In this document: positions 26,789-34,501 of the stretch, piece after piece
Position numbering within the stretch: the first letter of the stretch is position 1
How the letters are laid out: each line of letters begins with the position of its first letter
DNA from: Pseudoxanthomonas suwonensis
GTDB lineage: Bacteria; Pseudomonadota; Gammaproteobacteria; Xanthomonadales; Xanthomonadaceae
DNA: 59,664 nucleotides
Direction of reading: 5' to 3'
Assembly (NCBI GenBank): GCA_003240695.1
Contig: QFNC01000015.1
Span: 1-59,664 of the forward strand
Notes under the pieces: model-generated
Seen by the model: only the letters and a program-made list of their open reading frames with translations
Databases searched by the model: none
What the model was told of the DNA's origin: nothing
Position numbers and translations under genes: made by a program

Positions 26789-27991
26789 TCAACTCTTGCT
26801 GAAAACCACCTTTTTTCCGCCGAAAACCACGTTCACGCCGGCTTCCTCCGCGATCAGACTGAACACCATCTTGGCATCGCTGTCGACGAACGAGAAATTG
26901 ATCCTGCGATCCGAGCCATCGAATGCCTCCAGCCCCGTCACTTCGGCATCGATGACCTCCGCCACCTGGCGTACGGCTTCGGCATAGGTTGCATTCTCCA
27001 ACCGCACGGTGACCTTGCCCAATGCAGGTTGCGCGGAAGCCGTCGCCGTGGCCGGTGCCGGCGTGGCCGCTTGCGGCTGGGCCGACCAGGCAGCCATGCC
27101 GACTCCGAGGGTCAGCGTTCCGACCAGGGCCAGGCCGGTGAGCCAGCGCAGTGCGCCGGGAGCAGGAGTACGCAGCATCTGGACTCTCTCTTTGAAGGGA
27201 TGGATGAGACCCCAGTTGCAGGCAAGGGGCAAGGTGGCGGGGGCAAGTTGCGCCTTCAGCATGGCCTGGCCGTACTGGCGCCGGGCCTGGGGGAACAGGT
27301 GCAGCACGCGGGCATCGCAGGCGATTTCCTGGTCGTGGCGGAAGCGGCCGATGGCCCAGTGCAGCAGCGGGTTGAACCAGAACACGCAGCGCAGCACCAC
27401 GGCGAAGGCATTGGCCTGCAGATCGCCGGCGGCGACATGGGCGTTTTCGTGCGCCCGCATCAGCACGCGCTCGTCGGCATCGAAGCGCGCATCGAAATCC
27501 GCCGGCACCACGATGCGGGCACGCCACAATCCGAACACGGCAGGCAATCCCGCCAGCTGTGCGTCCGACTGGAACAGTCCGTCGGCACGGCGGTTCAGCG
27601 GGCCCAGCGCGTGCAGGAAGCGCCGCTGCTGCATCACCATGTACAGCAGCGCCGACAGCACACCGATGAGCCATACGACCAGCGCCAGGCGTGCGGGATC
27701 TGTCCAGGCCGACGTCGTCTCGGGCAATGCCGATGCCACCGCCTGTAGCGATTCCATGGCCCTGCCGGGCATGGCAGCCACGCCCGCTGCCGGCACCCAG
27801 CCGGAGCCGTGCTGCGGAACCGGCAGCATCACCGCCAGCAGCGAAGCCGGCACCAGCCACCACAATGCATAGCCCACACCCGGGCCGAACATGGCGCGCA
27901 TCGGCTTGCGCAGCAGCAGCACCAGCACGATGGCTGCCGTGCTGGCCAGCGTGGCCTGCAGCAGCCAGTCACAGAGTTCACTCGATGACAT
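26789..27991 (-). CDS. M56 (BlaR1-type) membrane peptidase with a PilQ-like STN domain
   Basis: A 400-residue protein, third gene of the blaI operon. The N-terminal 280 residues have four membrane helices and the zinc site H181-E-N-A-H185 typical of M56 peptidases, with the downstream EIACDARVL block. After a fifth helix (WLTGLALVGTLTLGVGMAAW) and a short Ala/Pro linker, the last 75 residues form a secretin/TonB short N-terminal (STN) type domain: TVRLENATYAEAVRQVAEVI, FSFVDSD and SLIAEEAG. This replaces the penicillin-binding sensor of BlaR1. The same motifs occur in PilQ in this window. Ligand is unknown. Confidence 0.85.
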   Translation of the reverse strand: MSSSELCDWLLQATLASTAAIVLVLLLRKPMRAMFGPGVGYALWWLVPASLLAVMLPVPQHGSGWVPAAGVAAMPGRAMESLQAVASALPETTSAWTDPARLALVVWLIGVLSALLYMVMQQRRFLHALGPLNRRADGLFQSDAQLAGLPAVFGLWRARIVVPADFDARFDADERVLMRAHENAHVAAGDLQANAFAVVLRCVFWFNPLLHWAIGRFRHDQEIACDARVLHLFPQARRQYGQAMLKAQLAPATLPLACNWGLIHPFKERVQMLRTPAPGALRWLTGLALVGTLTLGVGMAAWSAQPQAATPAPATATASAQPALGKVTVRLENATYAEAVRQVAEVIDAEVTGLEAFDGSDRRINFSFVDSDAKMVFSLIAEEAGVNVVFGGKKVVFSKS

Positions 27992-28049
27992 GGCGACTCT
28001 CCTTCAATTTGCCGGCATACGTGGCAGAGGGGTGATCGGGATGAGGGCG

Positions 28050-29330
28050 TTATGCACTTGCACCGGCCGCAGGGGCGAGTTGCACTTCGAGCTTCAAGCC
28101 CTCAAATGCCGTCTTGCCCTGGTCGCCGCGGGTGTCTGTACCAATTCTCACGGCGCCCCGCTTGCCTCGCTCCAGTACCAGCACCGGCCCGGCCACCAAC
28201 ACGCCATCGCGGCTGATGTTGAGGGCAATGCGGTCCGCAGGTTTGCCGTGCACCGAGGCAGAGGTCACGCTGCCGGCAATCTCGAAGCGTTCGCCGGTCA
28301 CCGAGAACGGCTTTCCGTAGGCTCCATCGAGCGCGATCGCGACCGGCTCGGCATTGTCCAGGCGCAGCCACAGCTGCAAGGCGTAATCGTGGCCTTGGGA
28401 GGTCACCGTCACGCCCGCATCCGAAGCGGCCGGCCCCTGCGGCTGCGCCGACCACGCCGCAGACCCTACGCCCAGGGCAGCACAAACAAGAAGACTCAAG
28501 CCGAGACGACGGCGACGCGGGGTGTGCAAGCATGCAAGCATCATGATTCTCTCTTTGACGGGGTGGGTATTTCCCCAATGACAGGCCACTGGAATCGGCT
28601 GGGCGGCCACGAGGGTCTTGAACAGGGCATCGGCATAGGCGCGACGGGCTCCTGGATGGGCACTCAACACGCGCTGATCGCAGGCCAGTTCCTGGTCATG
28701 GCGCAGGCGCGAGGCGGCGGCATGCATGAGTGGATTGAACCAGAACACGCAGCGCCAGACGGCCACCAGGGCATTCACCCACGGATCGCCATGCCGCACA
28801 TGCGCGTGCTCGTGAGCAAGCATCAGACGACGCTGGTTCAGGCTGTAACGGTCGTCCACATCGGCAGGCAGCACGATGCGCGGGCGCAACACGCCGATGA
28901 CCGCTGGCAGGCCGGCTACCGATTGGGCCCGCAGCAGATCGGGCGCGCCAGTTTCATGCTGCAACGTACCGAGCGAAGCCACGAACCGCGCCTGCTGCCA
29001 AGCCAGCCACAGCGCCTGCACCACCACGCCCGCCCACCAGAGCAGCACCCATGTGAGGTGAGCACCCGGGGCGGTGTCGGACGTGGGAAGGTGCGCGACC
29101 TGAGAGAGGGAGGCAACCGGCTCGAGCAACGGCACTGCGGTTTCACGCGCGACCGGGGGAAGCAACGACGCCAACACGGCCACCGGCAGCAGCCACCATA
29201 GTCCATACGTCACCCCGGACCCGAAGACGGTGCGCACAACGGCGCGCAACGCCAGCACGATCACCAGCGCGGCAGTGCTGGCCAATGTGGCGTGCAACAG
29301 CCATTGCAACAGATCAGCCGACATGGTCAT
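28050..29330 (-). CDS. M56 (BlaR1-type) membrane peptidase
   Basis: A 426-residue homologue of the next gene, second in the operon; its start overlaps blaI by 17 bases. It shares the membrane helices, the zinc motif H173-E-H-A-H177 with LMLAHEHAHVRHGD, and the EACD-type second part (ELACDQRVLSAH). After the last membrane helix (LGLSLLVCAALGVGSAAW) the periplasmic C-terminus is different: a 100-residue beta-rich domain with IALNISRDGVLVAGPV. No penicillin-binding motifs are present, so a beta-lactam sensor is unlikely. It probably cleaves or inactivates BlaI upon a signal seen by one of the two C-terminal domains. Confidence 0.85.
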   Translation of the reverse strand: MTMSADLLQWLLHATLASTAALVIVLALRAVVRTVFGSGVTYGLWWLLPVAVLASLLPPVARETAVPLLEPVASLSQVAHLPTSDTAPGAHLTWVLLWWAGVVVQALWLAWQQARFVASLGTLQHETGAPDLLRAQSVAGLPAVIGVLRPRIVLPADVDDRYSLNQRRLMLAHEHAHVRHGDPWVNALVAVWRCVFWFNPLMHAAASRLRHDQELACDQRVLSAHPGARRAYADALFKTLVAAQPIPVACHWGNTHPVKERIMMLACLHTPRRRRLGLSLLVCAALGVGSAAWSAQPQGPAASDAGVTVTSQGHDYALQLWLRLDNAEPVAIALDGAYGKPFSVTGERFEIAGSVTSASVHGKPADRIALNISRDGVLVAGPVLVLERGKRGAVRIGTDTRGDQGKTAFEGLKLEVQLAPAAGASA

Positions 29331-29688
29331 CGTCCATTCGCTCGATCAGGCGACGCAGTTCGTCCACATCGGCTTTCGACAGGGCGCCGTGTTTGCTGAA
29401 GTGCGCCACCAGCGGCGCGACGCGGCCACCGAACACCCGCTGCAACAGGCTGCTGCTTTCACCCTGCACCCACTGCTCGCGCGTCATCACTGGCGAATAC
29501 AGGTAGCGGCGGCCGTCGCGGTCCGCCCGGATCGCCCCCTTGTTGAGCAGCCGGTTCAGCAGGGTCTTGACAGTCGCCTCCTGCCAGTTGCGAGCGTCGG
29601 CCACCGCGGCAACCACCTCTTCCGCCGTCTGCGGCGCGCGCGTCCACAGCACCTCCATCACGGCCGATTCGGCTTCGCTGATCTGCAT
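29314..29688 (-). CDS. blaI: BlaI/MecI-family transcriptional repressor
   Basis: A 124-residue winged-helix repressor: EAESAVMEVLW, TAEEVVAAVADARNW and ATVKTLLNRLLNKGAI are the standard family blocks, and the C-terminal helices for dimerisation follow. It heads an operon with two M56 peptidases. The ribosome site GGAGG is clear. A palindromic operator lies between the predicted -35 and -10 of its promoter, so it should repress its own operon until cleaved. No beta-lactamase gene is nearby; the other targets are unknown. Confidence 0.92.
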   Translation of the reverse strand: MQISEAESAVMEVLWTRAPQTAEEVVAAVADARNWQEATVKTLLNRLLNKGAIRADRDGRRYLYSPVMTREQWVQGESSSLLQRVFGGRVAPLVAHFSKHGALSKADVDELRRLIERMDDDHVG

Positions 29689-29712
29689 TGTTTACCTCCG
29701 TAATTTCATTAA

Positions 29713-29740
29713 AGACTACACGTGTAATTAATTGAGTCAA
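29713..29740 (-). promoter_or_regulatory. blaI operon promoter with BlaI operator
   Basis: A perfect palindrome TACACGTGTA (29717-29726), extended by flanking A/T (ATTACACGTGTAGT on the minus strand), matches the TACA..TGTA half-sites used by BlaI/MecI repressors. It lies between a -35 TTGACT (29735-29740) and a -10 TAGTCT (29713-29718) 16 bases apart, so a bound repressor would block the polymerase directly. Confidence 0.75.
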
Positions 29741-29778
29741 GCGCCGTTCGTCGGCTGCAGCCAACGCGCTTGTCGCTG

Positions 29779-31776
29779 TCAGGGTTGCAGCAGGGCGCGT
29801 GCGGCGTCGGACACCGCATCCACGCTGAAGCCGTAGTGCCGGAACAGCGCCTCGGCCGGCGCGGAGGAACCATACCCGGTCATGCCGATCACCACGCCAT
29901 CCAGCCCCACGTACTTGCGCCAGAAGTCGGCGGTTGCGGCTTCGATGGCGATGCGCCTGCGGCACTGCGGCGGCAGCACCGTGTTGCGGTAGGCGGCATC
30001 CTGGCGATCGAACACGCAGGTGGACGGCATCGACACCACGCGCACGCCCTCGCCCAGTTGCGCGGCCGCCTCCATGGCCAGGCCGACTTCCGATCCGGTG
30101 GCGATCAGGATCAACTCCGGTTCGCCTGCGCTGTCCTTCAGCACGTAACCGCCGCGCGCGATGGCATGCAGCTGCTCCATGCTGCGCGGCTGATGCGGCA
30201 GATTCTGGCGCGAAAACACCAGACAGCTCGGCCCATCGGTATGCGTGATCGCCTCGCGCCATGCCACCGCCGATTCCACCGCGTCGCACGGCCGCCACAG
30301 CGTGTTGCCGGGAATGTAGCGCAGCGAGGCGAGATGCTCGATCGGCTGGTGGGTGGGACCGTCCTCGCCCAGGCCGATGGAATCGTGCGTGTACACGTGG
30401 ATGGCGTGCGCGCGCATCAGCGCGCTCATGCGCACCGCGTTGCGCGCGTAGTCGCTGAACACCAGGAAGGTGGCATCGTAGGGAATGAAACCGCCATGCA
30501 GCGCCACGCCGTTGTTGATGGCGGTCATCGCGAATTCGCGCACGCCGTAGTAGATGTAGTTGGCATCGGCATCGGTGCTGTTGGCGTCGCGGCTGCCGCT
30601 CCACAGGGTCAGATTGGAATGCGCCAGATCGGCCGAGCCGCCGATCAATTCCGGCAGGTGCGGCGCGAACGCCTCGATCGCCATCTGCGAGGCCTTGCGG
30701 CTGGCCACCACCGGCCCGTCAGCCTGCAGTTTGGCGATGTATGCGTCGGCCACAGCGGCAAAATCGGCGGGCAGTTCGCGCTCCATGCGCCGCGTGTATT
30801 CGGCAGCGAGTTCCGGATGCGCATTGGCATAGGCATCGAACAGCGCCTGCCACTGCGCTTCGTGTTCGGCACCGGCCTTGCGGCCATTCCAGGCATCGGC
30901 GATGGCATCCGGAATCTCGAACGCGGCATGCGGCCAGTCCAGCGCCTCGCGGGTCAGCTGCGCTTCGTCCTTGCCCAGCGGCGAACCGTGGCTGGATTCC
31001 TTGCCGGCCTTGTTCGGCGAACCGAAGCCGATGGTGGTGCGGCAGCACAGCAGCACCGGCCTGTCGGCACTGGCCAGCGCGGTGTCGATGGCGGTGCGGA
31101 TCGCCTGCGGATCGTGACCATCCACATCGCGCATCACCTGCCAGCCGTACGCCTCGAAACGCGCCGGCGTGTCGTCGGTGAACCAGCCCTGCACCTTGCC
31201 GTCGATGCTGATGCCGTTGTCGTCCCACACCGCGATCAGCTTGTTCAGGCCCCAGGTACCGGCCAGCGAGGCCGCCTCGTGCGAGATGCCTTCCATCAGG
31301 CAGCCATCGCCCAGGAACACCCAGGTGCGGTGATCGACGATGGGAAATCCGTCGCGGTTGAAGCGCTGCGCCAGCAGCTTTTCCGCCAGCGCGAAGCCCA
31401 CCGCGTTGGCGAAGCCCTGCCCCAGCGGCCCGGTGGTGGTTTCCACACCCGGGGTCATGAAGTTTTCCGGATGCCCCGGAGTCTTCGATTCGAACTGGCG
31501 GAAGGCTTTCATATCCTCGCGCGACAGGTCGTAGCCGCTCAGGTGCAGCAGCGCGTACTGCAGCATCGAACCGTGCCCGTTGGACAGCACGAAGCGGTCG
31601 CGGTTGTGCCAGCCCGGATTGGCCGGATTGTGCCGCAGCACGTCATTCCACAGCACCTCGGCGATGTCGGCCATGCCCATCGGCATGCCCGGGTGCCCGG
31701 AATTGGCCGCCTGCACGGCATCGATGGCCAGGAAGCGGATGGCGTTGGCAAGGTCGCGGCGGCTGGGTGCGGTCAT
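29779..31776 (-). CDS. tkt: Transketolase
   Basis: A 665-residue thiamine-diphosphate enzyme moving two-carbon units between sugar phosphates. The cofactor motif is GDGCLMEG (156-163) to DDN (185-187); substrate histidines are in NSGHPG (25-30), SNGHGS (65-70) and GHDPQAI; the C-terminal domain has DSIGLGEDGPTHQP and ATGSEVGLAM. Length is normal. The next gene on the same strand is blaI, but the operator region separates them. It lies upstream of gap, pgk, pyk and fda in a chromosome order common in Xanthomonas relatives. Confidence 0.95.
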   Translation of the reverse strand: MTAPSRRDLANAIRFLAIDAVQAANSGHPGMPMGMADIAEVLWNDVLRHNPANPGWHNRDRFVLSNGHGSMLQYALLHLSGYDLSREDMKAFRQFESKTPGHPENFMTPGVETTTGPLGQGFANAVGFALAEKLLAQRFNRDGFPIVDHRTWVFLGDGCLMEGISHEAASLAGTWGLNKLIAVWDDNGISIDGKVQGWFTDDTPARFEAYGWQVMRDVDGHDPQAIRTAIDTALASADRPVLLCCRTTIGFGSPNKAGKESSHGSPLGKDEAQLTREALDWPHAAFEIPDAIADAWNGRKAGAEHEAQWQALFDAYANAHPELAAEYTRRMERELPADFAAVADAYIAKLQADGPVVASRKASQMAIEAFAPHLPELIGGSADLAHSNLTLWSGSRDANSTDADANYIYYGVREFAMTAINNGVALHGGFIPYDATFLVFSDYARNAVRMSALMRAHAIHVYTHDSIGLGEDGPTHQPIEHLASLRYIPGNTLWRPCDAVESAVAWREAITHTDGPSCLVFSRQNLPHQPRSMEQLHAIARGGYVLKDSAGEPELILIATGSEVGLAMEAAAQLGEGVRVVSMPSTCVFDRQDAAYRNTVLPPQCRRRIAIEAATADFWRKYVGLDGVVIGMTGYGSSAPAEALFRHYGFSVDAVSDAARALLQP

Positions 31777-31858
31777 GGGTCTGCTGAGCGATGGTCCAGC
31801 GGGCATTGTCCCATCCTTCGCAACCGGATGCCTCGCGTTCCTCGGCGCGCGATGTGGA

Positions 31859-33349
31859 TCAGCGACTCGGTCCTTGCGGTTCCGGCTGCGGCGCACGCTC
31901 GCGTTCCGCCTGCTGCGCGAGTTCCTGCGCCTTCTGCTGCTGCAGGCCATCGAAAGCCAGTTGCGATGCCGCTTCGATCGAGCCGCTGTGCGCCTGCTCC
32001 ATCGGCAGGCCGAAGCGGAACGAGGTGGCATCCTGCGCCGCACGCTGGATGAGGGTGACGTGGCTGCCATCGCTGGCGATGGTGGCGGCATCCACGCGAT
32101 CGATGCGTTCCTGCAGCGGCGGCCCATTGCGTGATTCGCGCACCTTCAAGTTGCCGGCCACCAGATTCGCGGCGAGCAACTGCTGCCGTTCCTCCGAATA
32201 TCCAGCAGCGGCAATCTGCGGCGATGCGGCGAATGCCCGCAGCGTCTGCGCGTACAGGTCGTGCGCGGGATGGGCTGGGTCGGAGAGCAACGGCCCGAAG
32301 GTGGGTGCGGTCTGCGGCGAATCCGGCTCCTGCGTGGCGCTGCGCGAGGGCAGCGTCTGCCGCAGGGTGATGTGCTTTTCGCCGCCGTGGCTGATGTCCA
32401 CGACATCCAATCCCTTGCCGACACCGCCCAGGTCCAGTCCCGCATCGGCCAGCCCCTGCGGCGTCAACCCCAGTTTGGCCATGTCCAAGCGAATCTGCGG
32501 CACGGCTTGGCTCATGCCGCGATTTTCCTGCACCGCATCGGCGATGATCTGGATGGGGTACACGCCGAAGTAGTGATTCTAGTCGGACACGCCCTTCGGG
32601 CCGAGCGATGCGGGGCCGTCGAAGTGGCAGTTAGCCACGGCGGCGTTCACTGGGCCGGAGGCGTGGAGTTCGCCTTCGATCATGCCGTTCGGTTTCAGCT
32701 TCAGGCCTTCGGCGAACACATGTGATTTCGTAGCGTCATCGTATATGACACAGTTAGAATTCGCTTTCGCACGCTTCAAGAATTCCGGCACATCCAATGA
32801 GCCAGTCCTTTCTTGATTCACCCGGGACGACAGAGCATTCAATGCCATCAGTTCTGCATAGCCTTCCGTCTGACGCCGATCGAGCCTGTATTGCTCGACT
32901 GCACTGGTCAAGTCGAGGTAAGGCTCACCGAACTGGCGGCCATCGCGGATGCCGTTGCGCACAGTCGCATCCAGCACAGTGGCTGCATCCCTGCCATCCG
33001 CCGTATAAAGCGCATGACCCGTTTCGTGAGCGAGCACGACAGTCAGTCGATCGAGCATGCCTTTTCTTCCTTCGACATGAAAGCGAGTCAACATGTCCTT
33101 CTCGACATGCACGCTTCGACTGTCATGATCGTAATGGCCGTCACTGTTGACCTGCTCGCTTACAACGACATGATCCAGGACGTCTCGAGCACGCGCCTGC
33201 TGCAACAGCCCAGCCAAGAACGGTGAACTGGCTACTGCTTCGCGCATGGCATCCGCCTGTTCCCGCCCTGCAGTCGCCTCTAGCTCGTCGAACAAGGCAT
33301 CCACGGTCTGTTTGTCGCCCTTGTGTGCGGATTGTTCGTCAGTATCCAT
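31859..33349 (-). pseudogene. Type IV secretion effector: zinc peptidase domain plus XVIPCD, split by an in-frame TAG
   Basis: One frame runs for 497 codons except for a TAG at 32579-32581 (codon 257). The N-terminal part has a zinc-peptidase motif, HETGH (His108, Glu109, His112), and a likely third ligand in EGYAELMALNAL. After the TAG the frame goes on smoothly (GVYPIQIIADAVQENRG). Its last 140 residues resemble the Xanthomonadales VirD4-interacting domain: DPAHPAHDLY, ERIDRVDAATIASDG and FRFGLPMEQA, ending in a Gln/Glu-rich tail. That domain directs effectors into the bacteria-killing type IV system. The start MDTDEQ overlaps its partner gene by 11 bases. As it stands, the toxin half would be made without the export signal. 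A sequencing error or a recent mutation are both possible; no ribosome site supports a second start after the TAG. Confidence 0.7.
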
Positions 33350-34121
33350 CGTCGTCTGTCTTGGCCTTGAAAATGTCGATTCGAAATTGGTCGATGCAGT
33401 CCTGATACGTTCCACTGGAGGATTGCACACGGTAAACAAAAACGGTCACGCTGGAGGCAAACGCCTTCGACGAAGGCGGACGATTATATCCCCACAGCTT
33501 GGGGCCGGGCGGCTTGCTTTCCCATTCCGTGTATCCAGAGGCCAGCAGTCGTTTTCTGACTGGATCCAATGGCAGGTCGCAATCCCTGGATTTTTTGCTT
33601 CGGTCAAAAGACGTCCGCTTCCAATCGTCCATGTAAAGATTGATCAAGACTTCCTTGTCGCCCTCAGCATCGTTGGCCGATTCGACCTCGATCAAGTAGC
33701 CTCCACCTTCGCGCAGCCGGCCGCTTTCGGTCACCCACCCCTCCCGCCACGGCTGAAGCGGCACTCCCATCACCTTCGCCACGTGTTCCACTTCATCATC
33801 GATGCCCTGGGCAGACCCCAATGCGAGGCGCAGCATGCGCGAGTGCAGTTGCTCCAGCGTGAGTTCAGGGCCGGCGCTGGGTGGCTTGGGCTGGGTCTGA
33901 GTAATTGGGCCCGGATCCTTGCCGCCATTGGCGGCGCGTTCCACCGCATCGGCATGACGCTCGGCCGCTTGTGCGGCCGCGTCGGCGGCGGACAGGGGTT
34001 CGCGTACGGCCTCGGCAACACGCGAGGCTGCAGTCGGCTCGGTACGCGGCGGGTCGGTCGAACGGGCGCAGCTGCATGCCAGCAGGGAAGCCAGTGCGAC
34101 ATGGGACGAAAGACGCTTCAT
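33339..34121 (-). CDS. Lipoprotein, probable immunity partner of the type IV effector
   Basis: A 260-residue lipoprotein with lipobox SLLAC (Cys16). After a low-complexity Ala/Pro-rich linker (to about 85) comes a folded domain with LTLEQLHSRMLRLALGSAQG, WREGWVTESGRL and DCDLPLDPVRKRLLASGY, with several Cys. It is immediately upstream of, and overlaps, the effector gene. In Xanthomonadales, effectors with the XVIPCD tail are usually encoded with a periplasmic lipoprotein that blocks the cognate toxin, which is the basis for this call. I do not recognise the family from sequence. The ATG at 34121 gives a proper signal peptide; the longer frame upstream enters repeat DNA. Confidence 0.65.
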   Translation of the reverse strand: MKRLSSHVALASLLACSCARSTDPPRTEPTAASRVAEAVREPLSAADAAAQAAERHADAVERAANGGKDPGPITQTQPKPPSAGPELTLEQLHSRMLRLALGSAQGIDDEVEHVAKVMGVPLQPWREGWVTESGRLREGGGYLIEVESANDAEGDKEVLINLYMDDWKRTSFDRSKKSRDCDLPLDPVRKRLLASGYTEWESKPPGPKLWGYNRPPSSKAFASSVTVFVYRVQSSSGTYQDCIDQFRIDIFKAKTDDDGY

Positions 34122-34202
34122 GGACCGATGATGGCATGCGCCGAAAAGCCGGACAACGGGATGCCTTGCCCGGTTCGGCCTCGAACGCATCGCGCCATGC
34201 AC

Positions 34203-34475
34203 TGAGCATGTGGCGCTCCACTGGAACAGGGCCGCTCCCGCAGGAAGAGCAGCGTGCGGCGCATGGAAAGCGCCGTGTTCCGCCTAATCCGTTCGGCGCT
34301 ACACGCTTCGAGTGCGGCTCTTGGCCGAAACAGCACGGCGTTCCGCCAAAAGCAGGCCGTGCTCCGCATCGAAAGCACGGTGTTCCGCCGAAAAATTGCG
34401 GCGCTTCGTTCAAACAGTGCCGCGCTTCGCACCCGAAGCGCGGCGTTCCGCCGAAATGGCGTGACGGGCCGCACA
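34203..34475. repeat. Degenerate 21-bp tandem repeat array
   Basis: The gene-free stretch 34122-34501 is dominated by about thirteen 21-base units in register, best from 34224 to 34454. Examples: GAAAGCACGGTGTTCCGCCG (34371 on), AACAGCACGGCGTTCCGCCA (34329 on) and CGAAGCGCGGCGTTCCGCCG (34434 on). The consensus core is AGCRCGGYGTTCCGCC. Read on the plus strand it gives heptads such as SAAFRRN, STVFRRK and SAALRTR, but no start site or gene context supports translation. It sits directly upstream of the lipoprotein/effector operon and 3' of the symporter gene. Confidence 0.8.
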
Positions 34476-34501
34476 AAAACCGGTCAGGAACGTCGCAGTC
34501 G

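Noticed and set aside
29770..32052. A 760-codon plus-strand frame opposite tkt.
   Set aside because: Antisense shadow of a well-recognised transketolase.
34203..34475. The 21-bp array considered as a CRISPR.
   Set aside because: Units follow each other without spacers and are degenerate; no cas genes are present.
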